Source: an uncultured Bacilli bacterium (GTDB taxonomy: Bacteria; Bacillota_I; Bacilli_A; ML615J-28; CAG-313). Taken from it: a DNA stretch of 32,742 nucleotides. The stretch is from the NCBI GenBank assembly GCA_934133195.1, contig CAKPAZ010000013.1:1-32742 (forward strand), given 5' to 3'. Below, piece by piece: positions 1-8,500 of this stretch. The translations under genes were made by a program, and so were the position numbers. The notes below the pieces were generated by a model that was not told the origin of the DNA, did not search any database, and saw nothing but the letters and a program-made list of their open reading frames with translations. Within the stretch, counting starts at the first letter, position 1. Each line of letters starts with the position of its first letter.

Positions 1-948
1 GCTAAGTTAAACGCTGTTATCGAAGCTTACGAATTAGCCGATTCAGTTATCAATGGTAAAATTAAAGATCTTGAAAATAAAGATGTAGAACTTAAGAATC
101 TAATTGACGCATTAACAGAATCTTCTAAAGAAGCCGACAAAGCATTACAAGATGCTATCGATGCTGTTCAAGCTAACTTAGATACAGCCATCGCTAACTT
201 AACTGAAACAATCAAAAATAATAAGAGTGATATCGAAACTAAGTTAAATGATGTTATCGAAGCTTATGAACTAGCTGATTCAGTTATCAACGGTAAAATT
301 AAAGATCTTGCAAACAAAGATGTAGAACTTAAGAATCTAATTGACGCATTAACTAAATCATCTCAAGCAGCCGATGAAGCATTACAAGATGCAATCGATG
401 CCGTTCAAACAAATTTAAATAATGCTGTTTCAAGTCTAACTGAAACAATTAAAAATAATAAGAGTGATATTGAAGCTAAGTTAAATGATGTTATCGAAGC
501 TTATGAACTAGCTGATTCAGTTATCAACGGTAAAATTAAAAATCTTGAAAATAAAGATGTTGAATTAGAAGGTTTAATTGTTGAATTACAAAAATCTTCT
601 AAAGAAGCAGATACAGCATTACAAGATGCTATCAACAAAGTTCAAACAAATCTTAACAACGCTGTTAATGATTTAAATGTATCTATAGCTAACAACAAAG
701 AAGAGATTAAAGAAGAACTTACAACTGTAAAAGAAGCATATGAAGCTGCTGATATAGTTATTAATAGTAAAATTGCTTCACTTGTTGATAAAAATACTGA
801 ATTAGCAAATTTAATTGATTCTCTAAAAGTTGACTTAAAGACTGCTGAAGAAAAGATATGGAAGGAAATTAATAAATTACAAGAAGACTTAGGAAAATTA
901 AGAGATGACATGAATCAAAAAGATACTGAATTAGAAGAAATGATTCGT
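1..948 (+). repeat. 237-bp in-frame tandem repeats (79 aa units)
   Basis: Units begin at 1, 238, 475 and 712, exactly 237 bp apart. The first three are highly similar at DNA level; for example, the codons for VIEAYELADSVINGK recur in each. The fourth is clearly related but diverged. More units probably lie upstream of the window. Confidence 0.9.
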
Positions 949-1098
949 GCATTAACTGAAAGTACTGAAAAAGATCGAAATCATTTATTTGTTCTAAGCT
1001 ATATTTGCTTAGGATTAATCGGTGCAGTAGCAGTTGCGGTATTTTTCTTTGGTATATCATATCTTTTACATCCATCTTCAAAAAGAAGATTAAAGTAA
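1..1098 (+). CDS. Repeat-rich coiled-coil surface protein with C-terminal membrane anchor (5' partial)
   Basis: The reading frame is open from the first base and stops at TAA 1096-1098, so the visible 365 residues are the C-terminal part of a longer protein. It is made of 79-residue tandem repeats rich in Ala, Glu, Lys, Asp and Leu, with heptad-like spacing typical of long coiled coils. Repeats start at 1, 238, 475 and, more degenerate, 712. A single hydrophobic segment (about nt 985-1068) is followed by a short basic tail (KRRLK), the pattern of a C-terminal anchor with the repeats outside the cell. There is no LPXTG motif. An internal ATG at 910 is not the start, because the same frame continues upstream without a stop. 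The family is not recognised; a role as surface stalk or adhesin is inferred from architecture only. Confidence 0.85.
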   Translation, partial: AKLNAVIEAYELADSVINGKIKDLENKDVELKNLIDALTESSKEADKALQDAIDAVQANLDTAIANLTETIKNNKSDIETKLNDVIEAYELADSVINGKIKDLANKDVELKNLIDALTKSSQAADEALQDAIDAVQTNLNNAVSSLTETIKNNKSDIEAKLNDVIEAYELADSVINGKIKNLENKDVELEGLIVELQKSSKEADTALQDAINKVQTNLNNAVNDLNVSIANNKEEIKEELTTVKEAYEAADIVINSKIASLVDKNTELANLIDSLKVDLKTAEEKIWKEINKLQEDLGKLRDDMNQKDTELEEMIRALTESTEKDRNHLFVLSYICLGLIGAVAVAVFFFGISYLLHPSSKRRLK

Positions 1099-1111
1099 TT
1101 ACATAATCTAT

Positions 1112-1153
1112 AAAGACTACATGATTAAAGATGATATCATGTAGTCTTTTTTT
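1112..1153 (+). terminator. Rho-independent terminator after the coiled-coil gene
   Basis: A 14-bp perfect stem (1112-1125 with 1136-1149, core AAGACTACATGAT) has a 10-nt loop and is followed by a run of T. It lies 13 bp after the stop codon. Confidence 0.92.
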
Positions 1154-1173
1154 AATGGTAAAATCCTGATTTA

Positions 1174-1202
1174 TTGAAGAAAAATAAAAAATGTGTTAAA
1201 AT
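1174..1202 (+). promoter_or_regulatory. Sigma-70-type promoter for 1243 gene pair
   Basis: TTGAAG (1174-1179), a 17-bp spacer and TAAAAT (1197-1202), with an extended -10 TG at 1194-1195. A GGAG ribosome site at 1230-1233 precedes ATG 1243. Confidence 0.75.
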
Positions 1203-1242
1203 ATAAATAATGAATAGTAAAAATTAAACGGAGAATTTTTAA

Positions 1243-1971
1243 ATGAATATCAAAGAATTAAAACGATATAGAATCAGTGCTTTATTAGGTGCTATTGGAG
1301 CATTTTTGATGCTTGTAGGTGATTTATGTTTAAGTGTTATTCACGCAAGCCCTGATGATAGTGGCTTATTTATACGAGAAGCATACTTAAGTGGATCGTG
1401 GGAATCATGGCGATTACCTTTGTTACTTGTAACAGGACTTTGTGGAATGTCACTTGGTTTCTTTACAATCCGTGTTTCATATCTTCAAATCAAACCCCAA
1501 TATCATAAAACGCGTATTGCTGTATTAGTTGGAGGAATAATTTATGTCGCAACTGCTGGCACTTTACATCTTTTTATTGGAAGTCTTGCTGACTGGACTA
1601 ATACCCTTGGTCCCATTCTTGGTAAAGAAGAAACAATAAACTTAATCCAATTACAATATGATCGTTTGATGCCTTCAATGTTGATTGCTTATGCGGGAAT
1701 GATTTTATTAATTCTTACAAGTGCTTTTGCCGTTGTAACCAAAAAAACCATCATGCCACGATGGATGATAGCTCTTCACATGATTGTATTTCAAATTATA
1801 TTTGTACTAATACCTGATATTCGTCAATTATTTGGAGCACAAGTTTCAACTTGGGATTTTGTCTTAAGTCAAGGATCAGGTAATGCCGCATTATGCATTT
1901 GGATGATTGTAAATACCGTATGGGCAAGTATTCAAATAAAGAAAGTAAATCAAACTAAAGAGGAACTATGA
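1243..1971 (+). CDS. Multi-pass membrane protein, possibly DUF6796-like
   Basis: A 242-residue hydrophobic protein with about six predicted membrane segments, near residues 12-32, 58-80, 92-112, 146-166, 175-193 and 214-232. It has a GD pair after the first helix (MLVGDLCLS) and a conserved-looking SQGSGNAALC stretch before the last helix. The general layout resembles a family of uncharacterised Firmicutes membrane proteins annotated DUF6796; this is a recollection from sequence character, not a search result. Its stop TGA (1969-1971) overlaps the ATG of the acetyltransferase gene (ATGA), so the two are probably translationally coupled. The overlap also shows that TGA is a stop here. Substrate and function are unknown. 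Confidence 0.85.
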   Translation: MNIKELKRYRISALLGAIGAFLMLVGDLCLSVIHASPDDSGLFIREAYLSGSWESWRLPLLLVTGLCGMSLGFFTIRVSYLQIKPQYHKTRIAVLVGGIIYVATAGTLHLFIGSLADWTNTLGPILGKEETINLIQLQYDRLMPSMLIAYAGMILLILTSAFAVVTKKTIMPRWMIALHMIVFQIIFVLIPDIRQLFGAQVSTWDFVLSQGSGNAALCIWMIVNTVWASIQIKKVNQTKEEL

Positions 1972-2579
1972 GTATAAAAGTTACAGAATTAAGTGAAGAA
2001 GTTATTGAAAGCATTGGCCATGCCTTTGGATACTATGACTATGGTAACGAACATGGGTTAGTTGATGCCTTTCCTAATCGTGATGCTGTTAAAGCCTTTA
2101 TCTGTGGTTATGTAAGAATGGCTTTAAAAAGTGGCATGCTTTATACAAATAGTGAAAATAAAGAAGCATATATTGCTTATAAACTTCCCAAACAAAGAAT
2201 TCGTTTAAGTGCTTGGTTTCCTCTTGCTAAGGCTTTCCTTGGTTCAATGAAACTAAAAGAATTAATCCGTTTTATAAAAATTATGTCAAAGGGAGGATCC
2301 GGCTTAAGTAAACAACTAGATAAGAAAAAACAACCATACATTTACGTAGGCCTAGTTTGTGTGTTAGAAGAATTTCAAGGACAAGGTTATATGAGAAAAG
2401 TTTTAGATCTTGTTTTTGCAGAAGGTAATCGTCTAAAGATACCAGTAATCCTTGATACTGATGCTAAATCTAAGTGTGATAAGTATATGCATCTTGGTAT
2501 GGAACTTGCAGGTACTCGTCACTTTGGTGAACATGGAGTATTATATGATTTAATCAAATACCCTGATTCTAGTGAATAA
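1968..2579 (+). CDS. GNAT family N-acetyltransferase
   Basis: A 203-residue protein with the GNAT acetyl-CoA binding signature. A beta-strand (YVGLVCV) runs into EEFQGQGYMRKVL, where Q137-G138-Q139-G140-Y141 matches motif A (Q/R-x-x-G-x-G/A) that cradles the pyrophosphate of acetyl-CoA. The C-terminal segment with YMHLGMELAG and a final beta-strand matches the usual motif B region. The acceptor substrate cannot be told from sequence. The start ATG overlaps the stop of the upstream membrane-protein gene by 4 bp, and no separate ribosome site is needed. The upstream partner's topology would allow joint action at the membrane, but that is inference. Confidence 0.9.
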   Translation: MSIKVTELSEEVIESIGHAFGYYDYGNEHGLVDAFPNRDAVKAFICGYVRMALKSGMLYTNSENKEAYIAYKLPKQRIRLSAWFPLAKAFLGSMKLKELIRFIKIMSKGGSGLSKQLDKKKQPYIYVGLVCVLEEFQGQGYMRKVLDLVFAEGNRLKIPVILDTDAKSKCDKYMHLGMELAGTRHFGEHGVLYDLIKYPDSSE

Positions 2580-2654
2580 AGAAAAAATGATGGTGGTAGA
2601 ATCAACCATATAAATGAATATCGTATGGTGTTAAATTATTTTGATTCAATCGAT

Positions 2655-2678
2655 AAAAGCTGCTTAAGAGTAGTTTTT
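2655..2678 (+). terminator. Probable terminator after GNAT gene
   Basis: A 10-bp stem (2655-2664 with 2669-2678, two G-T wobbles) has a TAAG loop and T-rich 3' arm. It lies 75 bp after the stop of the acetyltransferase gene. Confidence 0.6.
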
Positions 2679-2695
2679 CTAAAAATAATATAAAA

Positions 2696-2726
2696 TTGTA
2701 AAAAATATTTAATTATTTGTTATATA
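2696..2726 (+). promoter_or_regulatory. Candidate promoter for lipoprotein gene
   Basis: TTGTAA (2696-2701) and TATATA (2721-2726) are 19 bp apart, with an extended -10 TG at 2718-2719. A near-perfect AGGAGG at 2747-2752 then precedes ATG 2759. Confidence 0.5.
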
Positions 2727-2758
2727 GATATACGAGTGTAAAAATTAGGAGGAAAGTT

Positions 2759-3271
2759 ATGAAGAAAATTTTAGTGATGATTTATTTAGTAATAGGGTGT
2801 TTAGCTTTAGCAGGATGTGATAGTAACATGTCATCATTACCAAGGAAAATGCCAGATAATTTTGCGTTTAGCTTAACCTTTGATTATGTTGGATCTTATG
2901 ATTCAAAAACTGGGGTTCTTAAAAATGGATATAATTATGATTTAGCCTGTGAATGTGAAACCATCCTTAAGTTTAGTGAAGAAGAAATGCAAGAAATTTA
3001 CGAAATATTTAGAGAAAGTTTCATTGATCGACGTCAAAATGAATTAACTGTTAGTGAAAAAGGTATTGTACCTTCATATGATATAAAAATAAGCATAACA
3101 GCAGGAAAGATTTCCAAAAGTATTACTATTTATGGAGCAACATCCATCACTGTAGATGAATGGAATAACAGTAAAAGCCTTGGAGAAGCATATTATAAAA
3201 TTGTTGATGACTATATAAAAGCAAGTAATGAATTTAAGGCTTTACCAGAAAACCAAAATTGGTATGATTAA
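2759..3271 (+). CDS. Lipoprotein of unknown function
   Basis: A 170-residue protein with a lipoprotein signal peptide: MKK, a hydrophobic core, then the lipobox LAGC with Cys20 as the lipidated residue. The start chosen is ATG 2759, because AGGAGG (2747-2752) sits 6 bp upstream. A possible in-frame TTG at 2717 falls inside the promoter and would place basic residues ahead of the signal peptide. The mature part is mixed alpha/beta and contains an acidic helix (SEEEMQEIYEIF). No family is recognised. It is transcribed from its own candidate promoter. Confidence 0.85.
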   Translation: MKKILVMIYLVIGCLALAGCDSNMSSLPRKMPDNFAFSLTFDYVGSYDSKTGVLKNGYNYDLACECETILKFSEEEMQEIYEIFRESFIDRRQNELTVSEKGIVPSYDIKISITAGKISKSITIYGATSITVDEWNNSKSLGEAYYKIVDDYIKASNEFKALPENQNWYD

Positions 3272-3286
3272 ATATTAATTAATTGT

Positions 3287-3315
3287 TTGATAAAACTTAA
3301 TGTTTATTATATAAT
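3287..3315 (+). promoter_or_regulatory. Strong consensus promoter for 3355-4828 unit
   Basis: TTGATA (3287-3292), a 17-bp spacer and a perfect TATAAT (3310-3315). AAGGAG at 3339-3344 is the ribosome site for ATG 3355. Confidence 0.85.
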
Positions 3316-3354
3316 GATATTGAAAAAGAATAAATATTAAGGAGAAACTAAAAA

Positions 3355-3789
3355 ATGGGAAAAGAAATCTTAGCTCTTAGAGCCCCTAAATCATATTTAA
3401 TTGTTCCAGTTACCTTTATGATCCTAGGAATTCTATTTGTATTTAACCTTTGGTTTTTTAAGGTTGAACATCTTGTGATAAAGATTACAGCTTCAATTCC
3501 ACTTGCGGCACTTGGAGTTTATGGTACTTACCTAACTTTTGAGTATCTTTTTAAACCGAAAGTAATGTTATATTATGATTCACAAAATATATATTTAAAT
3601 TGTGATAACAAAGACACAATTGCTTTTAGTGATATTAAAAATGTTGAGATAAACCATATGAAAGGAAGAAATTCAACAACCTTTAGTTATGGTACTCTTG
3701 TAATTACTACCAATACCCAAAACTATAAATTTAGTTTGGTAGCTGATGTAGATGATGTCTTAAGAAAAATTAAAAACAATATTAAATAA
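3355..3789 (+). CDS. Two-TM protein with PH-like beta domain
   Basis: A 144-residue protein. Two adjacent hydrophobic segments (about residues 15-35 and 43-65) form a hairpin in the membrane. They are followed by a roughly 80-residue beta-rich domain (MLYYDSQNIYLNC...IAFSDIKNVEI...LVITT). This is the layout of bacterial PH-like (bPH/YdbT-like) membrane proteins, in which a short beta-barrel sits on the inner face of the membrane. Assignment to that fold is by pattern only. The next gene follows after 16 bp, so the two are probably one operon. Function is unknown. Confidence 0.8.
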   Translation: MGKEILALRAPKSYLIVPVTFMILGILFVFNLWFFKVEHLVIKITASIPLAALGVYGTYLTFEYLFKPKVMLYYDSQNIYLNCDNKDTIAFSDIKNVEINHMKGRNSTTFSYGTLVITTNTQNYKFSLVADVDDVLRKIKNNIK

Positions 3790-3805
3790 GGAAGTGAAAA
3801 GTAAG

Positions 3806-4828
3806 ATGAAACTAAGAAAAATAACATTAATGTTAACAGTTGCTTTATTAATCTGTTTAACAGGATGCAAAACTTCCAAACCAACTATTCAAATCGATGA
3901 TCTTACAACAACAAGTAAGATTATGGTCAAAAAGAATAGTATAACTCCTGATGAAAATCTTCATACAATTAGTATTGAAAATAAAGAACAAGTAAGTCAT
4001 ATCTGTGATGATTTTATGAATCTTTCTTTAGTAGAAGATGAAAACTATAAATCTACTAGTTATGTTGATGATCAAGCAGCCGAATATGAATTTGTGTTTT
4101 ATGATGCAGAAGATGAAGTTGTTAAAACTATCATGATAACATGGCTAAATTTGTTGTACTATAATGATAAATATTATAAATCACAAAATAAAGATTTTGA
4201 CATTAGCTATGTTGAAGCTATGTTTGAACATACCTATACTTGGTACCGTTCTAAAAAAGGGCATTATAAACTATATACTTGTGGCTGTAAAAATGATGAA
4301 AAAATCATTTCCCATAGTGACAGTGATAAAGACGGATATTGTGATATATGTAAGTATAATTTTGAGTCAAATTTAACAGAAAGTGGCTTAAACACAACAT
4401 CAATATATTATCCAAGTTATAATACGGGACCTGAAATATTTGATTTATTTAGAGATGAAGATCAAAATATTAGTAGATATTTAATAATTGATAATTCAGA
4501 ACAATATTTTGAACTTTTATCCAAATTACCAAATAGTGGAATTATTGAAAAATCATCAAATTATGAACTATTTACAGAAACAAAAGCCAAACTCTTTTTT
4601 ACTAGTAATGTAATAATTATTAAATTACGTTTTATAAGTGGAACTTTAGATTTTGTTCCAGTTAATTATTTTTATGAACATCAATCCCATGAGATGAATA
4701 TCGAATACCCTAAAATTCCTAAAGGTATGATTGCGGTTGATGATGTATTTTTAGGATATGCTATAGATATAATTGAGTGTCCTAAAGAGTACTTCAAGAC
4801 TTTAACAATAGAAAATCTTAGTGAATAA
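3806..4828 (+). CDS. Lipoprotein with small Cys/His/Asp-rich metal-binding-like motif
   Basis: A 340-residue lipoprotein: MKLRK, a hydrophobic core and the lipobox LTGC with Cys21 as the lipidated residue. ATG 3806 is preferred because GGAAGTG (3790-3796) lies 9 bp upstream; the in-frame GTG at 3794 lies inside that ribosome site. Near the middle is C159-G-C161, then H170, a Ca-loop-like DSDKDG (172-177) and C179-D-I-C182. This resembles the short HxDxDxDGxCDxC motifs common in surface proteins of gut Firmicutes, which probably bind Zn or Ca. The rest of the protein has no recognisable fold. It is probably co-transcribed with the two-TM gene before it and ends at a strong terminator. Confidence 0.85.
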   Translation: MKLRKITLMLTVALLICLTGCKTSKPTIQIDDLTTTSKIMVKKNSITPDENLHTISIENKEQVSHICDDFMNLSLVEDENYKSTSYVDDQAAEYEFVFYDAEDEVVKTIMITWLNLLYYNDKYYKSQNKDFDISYVEAMFEHTYTWYRSKKGHYKLYTCGCKNDEKIISHSDSDKDGYCDICKYNFESNLTESGLNTTSIYYPSYNTGPEIFDLFRDEDQNISRYLIIDNSEQYFELLSKLPNSGIIEKSSNYELFTETKAKLFFTSNVIIIKLRFISGTLDFVPVNYFYEHQSHEMNIEYPKIPKGMIAVDDVFLGYAIDIIECPKEYFKTLTIENLSE

Positions 4829-4840
4829 AATTAAAAACCT

Positions 4841-4871
4841 GAGTTAGAAAATATTTTCTAACTCTTTTTTT
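4841..4871 (+). terminator. Terminator whose T-tract overlaps the next promoter
   Basis: A perfect 24-bp palindrome (4841-4864, GAGTTAGAAAAT and its complement) is followed by seven T. The last two T are also the first bases of the -35 box of the tetR-type promoter (4870-4875). Confidence 0.9.
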
Positions 4872-4898
4872 GAATTTATTTGGTAAATATGTTATAAT
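4870..4898 (+). promoter_or_regulatory. Promoter of the TetR-regulator / giant surface protein operon
   Basis: TTGAAT (4870-4875), a 17-bp spacer and TATAAT (4893-4898), with an extended -10 TG at 4890-4891. The predicted start of transcription is around 4905, inside the operator palindrome. Confidence 0.85.
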
Positions 4899-4902
4899 AT
4901 GA

Positions 4903-4914
4903 ATGAACGTTCAT
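4903..4914. promoter_or_regulatory. TetR-type operator
   Basis: A perfect 12-bp inverted repeat, ATGAACGTTCAT, lies 4 bp after the -10 box and covers the expected transcription start. This is the typical shape and place of a TetR/AcrR autoregulatory operator; binding is inferred. Confidence 0.75.
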
Positions 4915-4935
4915 ACAATGAAAGGATGATAACGA

Positions 4936-5508
4936 ATGAGGGTAAGAAATGAACAGTCATATAATGAAAAGAAAGCACAAATAATGGAAGCCTGCTATGA
5001 ATGTTACGCTGAAAACGGCCTACATGGTACAGGGATTGCAGCACTAGCAGAAGCAGCTAAAATCTCAAAAGCATCATTTTATCTATACTTTAAAGATATC
5101 GATGATCTAATTATTCAATCTACAGACTATTGCATGACCAAAGTCGAAGATGAATTTATGGAAAAAGCTCCTAAAAATCCTGCTGACATTGATCGTTTTA
5201 TTGAAGAAATCCCTGAGTGGACAGCGAAACAACATGGTAAAAAATATCGTTTGATGTATCAAGTGTACACCCATCCTAAATATATTGAATATGGTAAAAA
5301 GTTTTTTAAAGGGGTAGAAACAAGATATACTGAATATGCTAAAATGCTAGAACCAAAACTTGGGGTATCATATACGCTAATTTTACCACTTATCTTTATT
5401 TTTGTTAGAGCTTCTGTTCACTATGCAATGTTTGAAGATAGGTATTATTTAATGACCCAAATGTCTATATTGAAAGAAGCTGTAAGATTGTTTATTCAAA
5501 AAAAATAA
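4936..5508 (+). CDS. TetR/AcrR family transcriptional regulator
   Basis: A 190-residue protein with the TetR N-terminal helix-turn-helix. Residues about 8-55 carry an initial helix ending AENGLHGTGI, the recognition region ALAEAAKISKASFYLYF and then KDIDDLI, a good match to the TetR_N pattern (G-x-x-x-T-x-x-x-I-A...S-x-x-x-x-Y-x-H/Y-F). The C-terminal part is helical and would form the ligand-binding and dimer domain; the ligand is unknown. Its promoter contains a perfect palindrome over the transcription start, so it very likely represses itself. The giant surface-protein gene follows 22 bp downstream with no terminator, so that gene should be under the same control. Confidence 0.93.
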   Translation: MRVRNEQSYNEKKAQIMEACYECYAENGLHGTGIAALAEAAKISKASFYLYFKDIDDLIIQSTDYCMTKVEDEFMEKAPKNPADIDRFIEEIPEWTAKQHGKKYRLMYQVYTHPKYIEYGKKFFKGVETRYTEYAKMLEPKLGVSYTLILPLIFIFVRASVHYAMFEDRYYLMTQMSILKEAVRLFIQKK

Positions 5509-5530
5509 CTAAAGAAAAGGAGAAAGTTGT

Positions 5531-8500
5531 ATGAATAAAAACATGGTTAAAAAAGTTTTGTTAATTGCGATTCCGTTATTACTAGTAGTTGTAGGAATAA
5601 CCCTAGGGATTGTCCTAAGTAATAAAGGACCAAAAGAAGAATATGTAACGATAACCTATGAAGTAAATGGTGGTAACGAAATTGAAAGTGAACGTTACCC
5701 AAAAGGTACAAAAGTTACGCTTCCTAAAGCAGAAAAAGTAAATCGTGAATTTAGAGGTTGGTACTTTGACAGTGATTTTACTACCAAACTTGAAAATGAA
5801 ATTATTGTTCAAAATGATATAACTATCTATGCAAGATTCGGTATTAAAATAATTTTAAATGCGAATGGCGGAGTAAGCCAAGAATCAATCTTAATCGATG
5901 AAGATGGAAAACTCAATAACCTTGGATATGCCTATAAAGAAGGATATGTTTTTGCGGGGTGGTTTTATGATGCTGAATGTAACAAAAAAGTCTGGGATAC
6001 CGATGTTACAGATAAAACTATAACTTTATATGCATCATATTCAAAAGAAGCTGCTGGTGTAATTAGAAGAATCAAAAGCGTTAAAAACGTAAACCAAAAC
6101 CCTCAAATAGAAGTATACTCACCTAATGTTATCTTACATGACGGCAATTTAGATGATTATATTTATGGGGAAACAACAAGTGGAGAAGCGATTTCTTTAG
6201 TATGTAAACCATCAAACAATCAAGATTACTATCTTATCTCAACCCCTTCAGATTTAATTGAAGGTGAAAGTTACTTCATCAAAACCCGTACTTCAGATCT
6301 TTCTTTCTGTAAAGTTGATGGTAAGGAAATTGAAAACGCTGATGAGTTAACCATAACCATTAAAAAAGAAGAACGAGAAATAATCAAGAAAAATCCAAGT
6401 AAGCACATTAAAAATACTTCGGTTGCTAAACTTGAAGAAAATGTTTATACGTTTATTGATCAAGACTTAGAAAAAGAAGTAAATCGTATAACTCTTAGAA
6501 CTAGTGAAAACATTAAAGTAGATGATATATTAACTATTGGAGAAAACGATCAACCGCTTGATACGGATTATATTTGTAAAGTAATCAACGCCAAAACTGA
6601 AAGACTTCAATATGTAATTGGAACAGAAATCTTTGAAGACACATTCTTAATCATTGATGTTATTACTCCTAATGTTGATGATATTTATGAAGAACTTGAT
6701 GTTTATGGTGATAAAGAAGCAATGTTAGAAGGAATGGTTGAATTATCTGAAGAGATGCTTATCGAAAACTTAGAACATAATGAAGGCCTAGAAAAGATCA
6801 AATCTTCAATCATAAAATCACTAAATAAATCTAAAACTATTGCTGAATATGCCTCAAATATTAAAGATGCAGAAGAAAAAGAAGCTTTCATGAAAAAACT
6901 TGCAGGATTCTCTTTCCAACGTCCAAAAGTAAAAATCGATATTAGTGGAACATCTTTAGGATTTGAAATCGAACTTAGTGGTGAACTTCAAATCAAAAAG
7001 TTTAAAATTGAAGTTAGTGTCGTAATAAAAAATAAAACGGAAGTTAATTATAATTACACAATATACAAATCAAGAAAAATAACACTTAACCCATTACTTT
7101 GGTTCTATACAAATGTTCAAGTAAACTTAAGTAATGATTTCTCAATATCATTAGAAGCCAAAGTAGAAGCAACAGATAGTGATGATACTTTAAATAGAAT
7201 TGATATATCCGATGAAATTAAAGAAATCATCGATTTAAATAAAGATGCTTACAATAAATTTACCGAAGCTATCACTGATAGTCCATTATTTGAAGAAGAA
7301 GGTAGCGAACTTGAATATGTAGATATTTTCAATATTCAACTAGGAGCTATTCCACTACCACTTCCAGTCGTAAGTGTTCAAATTGAATTTAATGTTGTTG
7401 GTTCTTTAGGAGCTAGAGCTGGTCTTTACATTGAATTTAATCACCATTATGTTGAGTCAACAACCTTAACTAATGGTACTGGTGAATTTGATGGTAGAAA
7501 TAAACCAGTGATGTATGACTCTTTCAAATTCTCAAGAGTTACTACTGAAAATGAAATTGACATTGCGATTACCTTAAAAGGTCAAGTAGGATTTAGATGT
7601 GGACTTGAAGCTAAACTTTCTTTATCAGTATTACAACTAAATTCAGTTGCGGCTGTATACGTATCATTCCGCTTTGGTCCTTATATTGAAATCAGTGGAT
7701 TAGTAAGTTTTAGATATAGCTATGATGCGGTAAGAAAAGTCAGTGCCACCCAAGTATATGGAGGCATATATTTAGAAGTTGGTCTATTTGTTAATGCTAA
7801 AATTGGGGCCATGTTCTTAGTATATGATATTAACACTGATTTATTTGATACAAAAATTAAACTATATGATGTAGGAGATCGCTTAATCCCACTAGAATTT
7901 GTGGAGAAAAGTAATTCTCCAGATGATCCATATGTGATAACCGGTAGATATAGTGGTGTAAATATGCGAAATATTGAAATGCTGTATCTCGATATTGTCA
8001 CCGGTGAAAGGGTAGTTGATAGAGCAAGTCATAACCAATATGGTGGATGCTTTGATTATCAGATAGAATTTGTTGATGATCCTAATTATCAAACTGAAGA
8101 TTATCAAAAATATGTAACCCTAACTGGTGGTCAAGGAACGCACATTAGTAAAAAATATCAACCAAAATCATTAAAATTTGTTGTTAAATTAACTTTACTT
8201 CCAAAGAGTGGAATGATGGCAAGTGGTATTGAACGTATCGTCTACATGGAATACTACAATGCTAATGGCCGTGATCTTGCGGTAAAGAATAGTAAATTCG
8301 TAAATGAATATGACAATGGATTTGGAACTAAATTCTCGGAAGTCATTGATTTCCAAGCAGTAACTGAAGGAGAATATGTAGTAAATCCAATTACTGACCC
8401 TTCGATGTTCCCAGTTCGTCATGGTTATTATCTTGATATCAATGATTTATGGGAAAAATACTATCCACACTTAGGTGATAAAGTTGATGAAAACTGGGAT

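Noticed and set aside
1..948. The tandem repeats as a CRISPR array or satellite
   Set aside because: The units are 237 bp, contiguous without spacers, in frame and coding.
2588..2647. Inverted repeats in the gap after the GNAT gene (GAATCAA with TTGATTC) as an operator
   Set aside because: Arms are short and about 35 bp apart, as expected by chance in AT-rich DNA.
2717..2758. An upstream TTG start for the lipoprotein gene
   Set aside because: It overlaps the candidate -10 region and would put charged residues ahead of a clear lipoprotein signal peptide; AGGAGG fits ATG 2759.
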